This document shows, one piece after another, positions 1 through 5,426 of a stretch of DNA of 10,002 bases. Position numbers and translations under genes: made by a program. Numbering within the stretch: position 1 is the first letter of the stretch; each line of letters starts with the position of its first letter. The notes under the pieces were generated by a model. The model was not told where the DNA came from and did not search any database. It saw only the letters and a program-made list of their open reading frames with translations. Where the stretch lies: NCBI GenBank assembly GCA_946626015.1, contig CAMOTT010000063.1:1-10002 (forward strand), in the 5' to 3' direction. Source of the DNA: an uncultured Clostridia bacterium. GTDB lineage: Bacteria; Bacillota; Clostridia; Oscillospirales; Acutalibacteraceae.

Positions 1-582
1 CTGCTTTTTGCAGCTTGCGCTCTTTATTTTGCTGGCATCTGTAAGGTAGCAGCCTTTTTCTGACTTGAGTACGGGGAAGTATCTCATCTCGCCGTTCTTT
101 TCTTTTACGATGGGATCCTTCTTCGCTTTTTCTTCAGTGGTCATGAACATACCGGCCAACTTCAAAAGAGTATTTGCGATGCCGCCGTCGATGTTTCTCT
201 TATCCTCGGGGAGCGCCTGCCACTCTACCATTGTGTAACCGGGCTTTGCAGCCTTGGAGGTGTTCATAACCTCTGTATAAGCCGCAAGGATCTCCTCTTT
301 GGTCTCGGGGAGCTTGTCGGGGTCTGCAGCTGTTGTAGTCTCGTCCGCTACGGTGGTTACTTCGGCCGCCGTGGTGGTCTCGTCTGCTGCGGTCGTTACT
401 TCAGCCGCTGTGGTGGTCTCATCCGCTGCGGTAGTTACTTCGGCTGTTGTCTCGTCAATTCCTTCGACAGTTGTCTCAGGCTCGGTAGTTGTAACCTCCT
501 CTGCCTTTTTGCCGCAGGCCGCGAAGGCGAAGACAGTGGCAAAGACAAGCAAAAGTGCTACCGCTTTGGTTAATTTGTTCAT
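1..582 (-). CDS. Lipoprotein with Thr-rich repeat stalk (C-terminus beyond window)
   Basis: The reading frame is open from the ATG at 582 to the window edge (194 codons seen, no stop), so the C-terminus is missing. The start is fixed by AGGAGG at 590-595, 7 nt upstream. The N-terminus (MNKLTKAVALLLVFATVFAF-AAC) is a lipoprotein signal peptide with a lipobox ending at Cys23, so the protein should be exported and lipid-anchored. Residues about 28-88 are a Thr/Glu/Ala-rich linker with tandem 13-residue repeats, a typical flexible stalk. From about residue 89 a folded, Lys-rich domain begins (LPETKEEILAAYTEVMN...), with Cys178 and Cys191 near the cut end. I do not recognise this domain and assign no function. 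The gene has its own promoter at 636-664 and lies 134 bp downstream of the 1107-residue phosphoesterase on the same strand, so it is probably transcribed separately. Confidence 0.88.
   Translation of the reverse strand, partial: MNKLTKAVALLLVFATVFAFAACGKKAEEVTTTEPETTVEGIDETTAEVTTAADETTTAAEVTTAADETTTAAEVTTVADETTTAADPDKLPETKEEILAAYTEVMNTSKAAKPGYTMVEWQALPEDKRNIDGGIANTLLKLAGMFMTTEEKAKKDPIVKEKNGEMRYFPVLKSEKGCYLTDASKIKSASCKKQ
325..456 (-). repeat. 39-bp in-frame tandem repeat encoding a 13-residue Thr-rich stalk
   Basis: On the plus strand the block beginning g(t/g)(t/g)gt(a/g)gtctc recurs at 332, 371 and 410, exactly 39 bp apart, with a shorter copy following. It encodes DETTTAAEVTTAA-type units at residues 43-86 of the lipoprotein. 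The first unit is two residues short and the last is cut after DETTTAA. The copies differ mainly at synonymous positions, so the peptide is more conserved than the DNA. Length variation between strains is likely for such a linker. Confidence 0.85.
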
Positions 583-608
583 GTTAATTCCTCCTGACAT
601 TATTGTAC

Positions 609-622
609 CGGCACCCATGCCG
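609..622 (-). other. Small hairpin in the lipoprotein 5' UTR
   Basis: On the minus strand CGGCA-TGGG-TGCCG forms a perfect 5-bp stem with a 4-nt loop. It lies between the predicted transcription start (about 629) and the ribosome binding site (590-595). It has no U-tract and is not a terminator. It could protect the 5' end of the message, or it may be chance. Confidence 0.35.
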
Positions 623-635
623 TTTTATACAATTT

Positions 636-664
636 ATTTTATATCATTTACCATAAAATGTCAA
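636..664 (-). promoter_or_regulatory. Sigma-A promoter of the lipoprotein gene
   Basis: On the minus strand there is a perfect -35 TTGACA (659-664), a 17-bp spacer, and TAAAAT (636-641), one mismatch from TATAAT. This predicts transcription starting near 629 and a leader of about 45 nt before the ATG at 582. A second possible -10, TATAAA, sits 15 bp from the -35 and fits less well. The surrounding sequence is strongly AT-rich. Confidence 0.7.
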
Positions 665-716
665 TAAATAATCACTCAAATAAAAGCAATGATTTTTTGT
701 TTTCCCTTGCAGGGGA

Positions 717-3700
717 TCAGCCCATTTCTTCGTATATCTGGGCAAGCTCCGCCTGATCAAGGGGCTCCTCCGTTATGGCCGCCATAAGCGCGGCAATGTC
801 GGCAAGATTGAAACGATCCCTCTTGCTGGGTCTTAAGATATTCGCCGCCGTCTCGTACACACTGTCCTCAAAGCCCTCTGCGACAGCCTGCCTTGCCATG
901 GCCACGTCATTGGCATTCACCCTGCCGTTTCCGTCAAGGTCGCCGAAGATTATAACAGTGTATGATTTGAACAAATCACCGTTGTTGTCATATACGTTTA
1001 TCACCGTTCCGGTGCCCACAGCTCTGCCCAGAGCCTCGATCTCCGCATAGCCTCCGTTGACCGAAAGCTGAGCCTCAAAAGCTCTTAACGAAGTGTTCTC
1101 CGGAATACCGCAGATCTCCGCTTTTTCCTCGTTTACATATATATCGCTTTCCTCCGGAACAACAAGCTCCGGTTCATGAGCAACAGGGATCAACGCCCAG
1201 ACAGCATAAAGCGTCACGTTGACCGCAGGGGCGATGAACCCGGAAACCGGCTCCGAGGCCTCCGCCGTAACAGCCCAGCCCTTGAATTCAAAACCGGGAT
1301 TTGCAAAGCCGCCCTCACCGGGGAGATCGACGCTTGTACCAAAAGCCGCTGTCACCGTGACCGGCGCAGCCCCCGTACCGCCGTTAAGATCAAAGGAAAC
1401 AGTTATCATCTTGGGAGAAGTGGTGCCATAAAAGCTGAGGTTTTCCGTGCCCATGGACAGGGGGACTTCATCCGACCAGCCGGAGAAATCATAGCCCTCA
1501 GCCGGGGTGTAAACCGGGGCTGTAACGTCTGTGCCGTACTGCTGTGTGATCTCAAGCTCCGGGATCTCCGCCCCGTCCACAAAAAATTTATAAGTATAGA
1601 ACTTGTATTCGGGGCTGAACTGAGCTGTGTAAGCTGCCTCTCCCGTCACCTCCGAAACCTCCGGAGACCAGCCCGCAAAGCTGTAAACGGCGTACTCATC
1701 CTCCGGCTTTACAGGGGCAGCTCCCGAATAGGCAGGCACTGCGCCGTAAGGCCACTCGCTCTGCTGTAAAACCTGCCCGTCATAGTTTTTGAAGGTAACG
1801 GCATACTTTCTGGGGGAAGCTGTGTATCGCGCCGTATAAGTCCGGTCACCTGTGACGGCGGAAAGCTCCGGGAACCAGCCGGCAAAGGTATAAGTTTCAG
1901 CGTCGGTGGCCTCTTTTACCGGGGTCTGGCCGGTGTATGAGGGAACGTTGCCGTATTTCACATCAACGGTCTGCAAAACTGTTCCGTTCTCATTTTTGAA
2001 CAGGACTGTGTATGACTTGAGGATCTGATCATACTCCGCGGTAACGGTCATATTGTTCGTAACAGAGGCAAGGCTCGCGTTCCAGCCCCTGAAGGTGTAG
2101 CTGTACTGCTCCGTGTCGGGTCTTGAGGGTACGCCCGAATAGGCGGCGGCTCTGCCGTGTATGACCTCCTCGGTGTAGAGCACTCTGCCGTCATAGTCCT
2201 TATAAGTGACGATGTGGGCAAGGCTGGCATAGGCGGAGTTCAGGGCGGAAGCCGCTGAATTTATCGCCGCCTGAGAATAGGTGCTGGCGTGCTCCGCGTC
2301 CAGCTTATCGATTATCGCCTTTGCCGCCGAGCGTGCCGACTGCAAAGCGTTGTATGACGCAGAGGTGTAATTTGAGGCGTTGAGCCCCGAGGTCAGGTTA
2401 TACGCCTGACGCAGAGCGGAGGAATCGACCTTGCTAAGGACAGAATAATGACAGTATATCGGAGCCGAGCTGGTGCCCGCGTTAAGCTCCGCGGGACAAG
2501 CTACGTTTGAGAATATTGCAGCCGTTTCGGAGTTTGCCGGGGGTGCGCTGCTGTCGCTGAAGCTGATCGACCCTATTGCGGAGCCCGCAAGGCAATCCTT
2601 TGTGTAGTACGTGTATATGTAAGCGCCTCCGGCATTTTTATTGAGGTCTACTATACCGTCTCCGCCCTCGCTTACAATATTAAATTCAACGTTGTTATTG
2701 TTGATAACTGATGTTTTAGTTGAACTGTTTCCGCTTTCGCCTGAGACTGAAAATCTCAACGCCTTAATGGACTCTGTGTAGTTGTCTGTGAGCTTATAAC
2801 CCATATAAACGTACGCTCCGCCGGCATCGGCATTAAGGTCTTTGTCAATGGCGGTAAAGCCCGTACTGGTCAGGGCATTAATAGCGGGTTCCTTTTTGCT
2901 GGTGCCGTAACCGATGGCAACATCGCTGATGAACTTCGATCCCTCCGGATAATAATACTCATCCGGTATACCGTTCCCCGTTGCAATGGGATTTAAAGCG
3001 CCTGCCGCCTCCTGAACGTAGGTGACCACGTCGGTCTCATAACGGGAGGTGTTATTTTCATCAATGGTTATAGTGCGGTAGCCTCTTATCTCGTCCGAGC
3101 CGTAGGACTCATACGTCATACCGGAGGTCTGTATAAGGTCAATATTGTTCCATCTGCCGATAAAACTGTTTTTGTGATCATGGCCTGTGACGATACCCAG
3201 CACGTCCCCGCGGGCCGCCATTGTGTTGAGCTCGCCGCTGTTGTCTCTGGGAGGGCATGGGAATTCGCCAAGGTAGCCGCTGGCGCGGCTGTTAAGCGTC
3301 AGCTCATAGGTCTTGCCGTTATAGGTCTTGCCGCCGTTGGGGTTTTCCACCAAAAGATTATACGCCTCCGGCACTATGATGTGCTGGAACACAAGGGAAT
3401 TCACCTTGTGCCCGGCCTGATTTTCAAGCTCCACGCTTTTTGAAGTATACCAGTTGAGCTGATCCTGATGGACGTTGTCGTAATAATCCTTGGAGCTGTC
3501 TGTATAAGTGTTGGAGTCGATCATCCAGAGATTGAAGGCAATGCGGCTGCCGTCAGAGCTCATGACCGGCAGGTTGCAGGTGCCGCAGCCTGTAAGATCA
3601 GGATCCGCATCATAGGTAAGGCAGGTGCCGACTTTTTTATATTCACTGTGCATAAAACTTTTGGAAATAAGCGCCGACTGGTCATCGTGATTACCGTAAA

Positions 3701-4040
3701 CATAGGCGTAGGGTATGTTCCTCGCTACCAGCGGGGCCATAAGCTTTTTCAGCCCCGTTTTAAAAGCGGTTTGCGTAGTGACAACAACATTGTCGCCCAA
3801 AAAAACGACCAGATCAGGCTTTTCGTAATCCAAAGCCTTTCCTATCATTGTTATCATTCGCTGATCGGGGTTGGAATCGTCCTGACAGTCGGCAAGCACT
3901 AAAATTTTAAACTTACCGTTATTGTCAAACTTCAGAGTATATTTGGGGGCGCTCTCCGCGAACACCGTTGCGGGGCAAAGGGAGACGACCATACATAAAC
4001 ACAGTATGATCGAAACGATTGAGCTGAGGATCCTTTTCAT
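717..4040 (-). CDS. Secreted modular metallophosphoesterase with InlB-type repeats and dockerin-like C-terminus
   Basis: 1107 residues. The start at 4040 is preferred over an in-frame ATG at 4076 because AGGAGG (4048-4053) lies 7 nt upstream and a signal peptide begins exactly there (MKRILSSIVS..., hydrophobic to about 28). Residues about 44-340 are a calcineurin-like metallophosphoesterase: D51-x-Q53, GDN with D83, GNHD at 116-119, H220, and GHDH at 286-289. A CGTCN motif spans 152-156. Residues about 370-496 hold two beta-rich repeats with DLN...AGGAY(V/I)Y, resembling MABP-like modules. Residues 538-609 are Ala-rich helices resembling FIVAR. Residues 612-948 hold five InlB/Flg_new-type repeats (xFxGW...). 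Residues 1033-1092 are dockerin-like. The product should hydrolyse a phosphoester outside the cell while bound to a surface or glycan; the substrate is unknown. There is no LPxTG signal. Its catalytic half is paralogous to the divergent gene at 4257. Confidence 0.9.
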   Translation of the reverse strand: MKRILSSIVSIILCLCMVVSLCPATVFAESAPKYTLKFDNNGKFKILVLADCQDDSNPDQRMITMIGKALDYEKPDLVVFLGDNVVVTTQTAFKTGLKKLMAPLVARNIPYAYVYGNHDDQSALISKSFMHSEYKKVGTCLTYDADPDLTGCGTCNLPVMSSDGSRIAFNLWMIDSNTYTDSSKDYYDNVHQDQLNWYTSKSVELENQAGHKVNSLVFQHIIVPEAYNLLVENPNGGKTYNGKTYELTLNSRASGYLGEFPCPPRDNSGELNTMAARGDVLGIVTGHDHKNSFIGRWNNIDLIQTSGMTYESYGSDEIRGYRTITIDENNTSRYETDVVTYVQEAAGALNPIATGNGIPDEYYYPEGSKFISDVAIGYGTSKKEPAINALTSTGFTAIDKDLNADAGGAYVYMGYKLTDNYTESIKALRFSVSGESGNSSTKTSVINNNNVEFNIVSEGGDGIVDLNKNAGGAYIYTYYTKDCLAGSAIGSISFSDSSAPPANSETAAIFSNVACPAELNAGTSSAPIYCHYSVLSKVDSSALRQAYNLTSGLNASNYTSASYNALQSARSAAKAIIDKLDAEHASTYSQAAINSAASALNSAYASLAHIVTYKDYDGRVLYTEEVIHGRAAAYSGVPSRPDTEQYSYTFRGWNASLASVTNNMTVTAEYDQILKSYTVLFKNENGTVLQTVDVKYGNVPSYTGQTPVKEATDAETYTFAGWFPELSAVTGDRTYTARYTASPRKYAVTFKNYDGQVLQQSEWPYGAVPAYSGAAPVKPEDEYAVYSFAGWSPEVSEVTGEAAYTAQFSPEYKFYTYKFFVDGAEIPELEITQQYGTDVTAPVYTPAEGYDFSGWSDEVPLSMGTENLSFYGTTSPKMITVSFDLNGGTGAAPVTVTAAFGTSVDLPGEGGFANPGFEFKGWAVTAEASEPVSGFIAPAVNVTLYAVWALIPVAHEPELVVPEESDIYVNEEKAEICGIPENTSLRAFEAQLSVNGGYAEIEALGRAVGTGTVINVYDNNGDLFKSYTVIIFGDLDGNGRVNANDVAMARQAVAEGFEDSVYETAANILRPSKRDRFNLADIAALMAAITEEPLDQAELAQIYEEMG
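765..944 (-). other. Dockerin-like domain with one intact and one degenerate Ca-binding loop
   Basis: Encodes residues 1033-1092 of the 1107-residue protein. The first loop, GDLDGNGRVNAND, has D1034, D1036, N1038 and D1045 at the spacing expected for a dockerin calcium loop and is followed by the usual helix (VAMARQAV). The second segment keeps the helix start (FNLADIAALM), but its loop is replaced by a longer basic stretch, ILRPSKRDR, without the expected Asp/Asn ligands. Just before it, residues about 965-1032 (ending INVYDNNGDLFKSYTVIIF) look like the small beta domain that often precedes dockerins in gut Clostridia. Cohesin binding is therefore uncertain. Confidence 0.7.
1197..2207 (-). 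repeat. Five InlB/Flg_new-type beta-repeat modules (protein level)
   Basis: Residues 612-948 of the secreted phosphoesterase consist of five units of about 60-70 residues. Each starts with a YxVxFKNxDGxVLQ-like strand and continues through a YG(x)VPxYxG turn. Each then has a core (F)xGW (RGW 651-653, AGW 720-722, AGW 789-791, SGW 853-855, KGW 919-921) and ends in TAxY/F or LYAVW. Units 2 and 3 are most alike; units 4 and 5 are divergent. Such repeats occur in Listeria internalins and many surface proteins of gut Firmicutes, where they act as spacers or adhesion modules. Confidence 0.8.
2553..2933 (-). repeat. Two beta-rich repeats with DLN...AGGAYxY signature (MABP-like)
   Basis: Residues about 370-496 hold two related units. 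The first runs from FISDVAIGYG to IKALRFSV with core DLNADAGGAYVYMGYK. The second contains DLNKNAGGAYIYTYYT and ends in GSISFS. The DLN-x(3)-GG-x-YIY core resembles MABP/beta-prism-like modules known from eukaryotic membrane-trafficking proteins and from some secreted bacterial proteins. The internal duplication is seen directly; the family name is an inference from memory. A role in lipid or glycan binding next to the catalytic domain is possible. Confidence 0.55.
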
Positions 4041-4047
4041 AGCTTTT

Positions 4048-4053
4048 CCTCCT
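4048..4053 (-). promoter_or_regulatory. Ribosome binding site deciding the start at 4040
   Basis: On the minus strand AGGAGG stands 7 nt before the ATG at 4038-4040. The in-frame ATG at 4074-4076 has no such site. Starting there would add 12 non-hydrophobic residues in front of the signal peptide. Confidence 0.85.
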
Positions 4054-4117
4054 GAAACTATGCCGCACAGCGTCAAGCCGACACCCCACGGTATTTTTAA
4101 TATTTTAAACTATTTTA

Positions 4118-4146
4118 ATTATATATTTGCTCCGTTCCTTTGTCAA
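4118..4146 (-). promoter_or_regulatory. Consensus sigma-A promoter of the secreted phosphoesterase
   Basis: On the minus strand there is a perfect TTGACA (4141-4146), a 17-bp spacer, and a perfect TATAAT (4118-4123). This predicts a transcription start near 4111 and a leader of about 70 nt. A full consensus promoter implies strong basal expression, so any control probably comes from a repressor or acts after transcription. Confidence 0.8.
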
Positions 4147-4191
4147 CGACCGCGGCAACATTTTCGGCCTGCAATTATGATATTTACCCTC

Positions 4192-4220
4192 TTCACATTT
4201 TCAAACAACTATGATATACT
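4192..4220 (+). promoter_or_regulatory. Sigma-A promoter of the phosphoesterase/propeller operon
   Basis: TTCACA (4192-4197, one mismatch from TTGACA), a 17-bp spacer, and TATACT (4215-4220, one mismatch from TATAAT). A TG at 4212-4213 gives an extended -10. The predicted start is near 4227, with a leader of only about 30 nt. Its -35 is 45 bp from the -35 of the leftward promoter, so a regulator bound between them could affect both. Confidence 0.7.
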
Positions 4221-4228
4221 TTATCATA
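4210..4228. promoter_or_regulatory. Inverted repeat over the -10 box, possible operator
   Basis: TATGATA (4210-4216), 5-nt spacer tactt, TATCATA (4222-4228): perfect 7-bp arms centred on the -10 and start site of the rightward promoter. A further direct copy, TATGATAT, lies at 4176-4183, just upstream of the -35 at 4192-4197. The position would suit a repressor. The arms are pure AT apart from one G or C each, so chance is a real alternative. No regulator gene is present in the window. Confidence 0.35.
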
Positions 4229-4243
4229 ACACATCAGTTATAT

Positions 4244-4250
4244 AAGGAGG
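4244..4250 (+). promoter_or_regulatory. Ribosome binding site deciding the GTG start at 4257
   Basis: AAGGAGG ends 6 nt before GTG at 4257-4259. The next in-frame ATG (4278-4280) has no comparable site, so the GTG start is preferred. Confidence 0.85.
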
Positions 4251-4256
4251 GTTATT

Positions 4257-5426
4257 GTGCAGGTCGAGCGAAAAATAATGTTTCCCCGGGGCAGAAAGCT
4301 CCGTATAATGCAGGTCAGCGACGTGCAGGATATGCACTTTATCAGACCGGCAACCTTCAGGATGCTTGAGGCCGCCTATGACCGTGTACAGCCGGATCTT
4401 ATAATATTCACCGGCGACAATATTCTGGGCAACCATATCGACGAATACCGGCTTGATAAGTTCAAGGTCAAGACAAAAGAGGCTGTCGCCAAAAACATAA
4501 AAAAGGCTCTGGCCTACGTCCTTGAGCCTGTGGAAAGGCGAAAGATACCTTTCTGCATGATATACGGCAACCACGATGACAAAAATCTCCTCTCCAAGGA
4601 TGAACAGGCTGAGTTTTACAAGGAATACAGCTGCTTTTTCGGCCTGAGCTCCCCGGAGGAGGGCCTGGACTGCGACACGTGCAATGTTCCCATCTATGAC
4701 AGCGCTGGGGAGAAGGTCATATTCAACCTCTGGCTTCTGGACTCCGCCGGCAAGGACGACGGCAGCGGCAGCTGCTACCAGTACGTTACGCCCCAAACCG
4801 TTGAGTGGTACAAAAAGACCAGCGGCAGGCTCAGGGAAGAAAACGGAGGCAAACCGGTGCCCTCTCTGATGTTCCAGCACGTCCCCATCATACAGACAAA
4901 GGAGCTTTTCGTGGAGTGCGATCCCATGGATCCGGACGCGGTAAAGATCCCCTGCGGTGACGGTCATGCATACAAGCTCGACCCGTCAAAGGCAAGGGGC
5001 TACGCCGGGGAATACCCGGACACCTGCTCGGAGGACTTCGGTCAGTTTGAGGCCATCAAGGAGCAGGGCGACGTCCTTGCCCTTGTCTTCGGGCACGATC
5101 ACACGAACTCCTTTGAGGGTGAGATAGACGGAGTAAAGATCATCCAGACCCCCGGCGCCTCATTCCGCTGCTACGGCACAAGGAGATCCAGAGGCATCCG
5201 CGTGTTTGAGATAGACGAGACAGACCCGGAGGAAGTCTCAAACTACGAGCTGGGTTACTTTGACCTTGTGGGCAGCACGGCCAAAACCAAATTTGACTAT
5301 TTCATGAGCGCGGACGAATACGACAGAAAGCGCGTTATTTCAATCGGTTCCGTCGCCGTGGGAGCAGGAGCTCTCCTGGGCGGCAAAATAATAAAAAATA
5401 TTGTTAAAGGCAGGAAAAAAAGATGA
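4257..5426 (+). CDS. Metallophosphoesterase without signal peptide, with hydrophobic C-terminal tail
   Basis: 389 residues from a GTG start. A calcineurin-like fold is shown by D22-x-Q24 (SDVQD), GDN with D54 and N55, GNHD at 104-107, H208 (FQHVP) and GHDH at 279-282. These residues should hold two metal ions for hydrolysis of a phosphomono- or phosphodiester. It is a paralogue of the catalytic part of the divergent secreted protein. Shared stretches are IYGNHDD/VYGNHDD, CDTCNVP/CGTCNLP, FNLWLLDS/FNLWMIDS, GYAGEYP/GYLGEFP and GHDHTNSF/GHDHKNSF. There is no signal peptide. The C-terminus has a short Gly/Ala-rich hydrophobic segment (360-376) followed by a very basic end (KGRKKR), which suggests membrane contact or a tail anchor. 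The stop overlaps the next start by 4 bp (ATGA), so the two proteins are probably made in proportion and work together. The substrate is unknown. Confidence 0.9.
   Translation: MQVERKIMFPRGRKLRIMQVSDVQDMHFIRPATFRMLEAAYDRVQPDLIIFTGDNILGNHIDEYRLDKFKVKTKEAVAKNIKKALAYVLEPVERRKIPFCMIYGNHDDKNLLSKDEQAEFYKEYSCFFGLSSPEEGLDCDTCNVPIYDSAGEKVIFNLWLLDSAGKDDGSGSCYQYVTPQTVEWYKKTSGRLREENGGKPVPSLMFQHVPIIQTKELFVECDPMDPDAVKIPCGDGHAYKLDPSKARGYAGEYPDTCSEDFGQFEAIKEQGDVLALVFGHDHTNSFEGEIDGVKIIQTPGASFRCYGTRRSRGIRVFEIDETDPEEVSNYELGYFDLVGSTAKTKFDYFMSADEYDRKRVISIGSVAVGAGALLGGKIIKNIVKGRKKR

Noticed and set aside
299..667. Plus-strand open frame encoding a Val/Ser/Ala-rich repetitive protein
   Set aside because: It is the antisense of the Thr-rich stalk of the lipoprotein. 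It has no ribosome binding site and runs across the lipoprotein promoter.
700..718. Possible terminator hairpin (TCCC...GGGA) just after the secreted phosphoesterase
   Set aside because: The stem is only 4 bp. Although an A/T-rich stretch follows on the minus strand, it is too weak to call. I see no convincing terminator in this gap.
1176..1769. 197-codon plus-strand open frame inside the InlB-type repeats
   Set aside because: It is antisense to strongly patterned repeats, with an Arg-rich composition and no ribosome binding site.
4074..4076. Upstream in-frame ATG for the secreted phosphoesterase
   Set aside because: It lacks a ribosome binding site and would bury the signal peptide behind 12 residues. 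The start at 4040 has both.
4224..4967. 247-codon minus-strand open frame opposite the 389-residue phosphoesterase
   Set aside because: It is antisense to a well-supported gene, has no ribosome binding site or recognisable motif, and ends inside the divergent promoter region.
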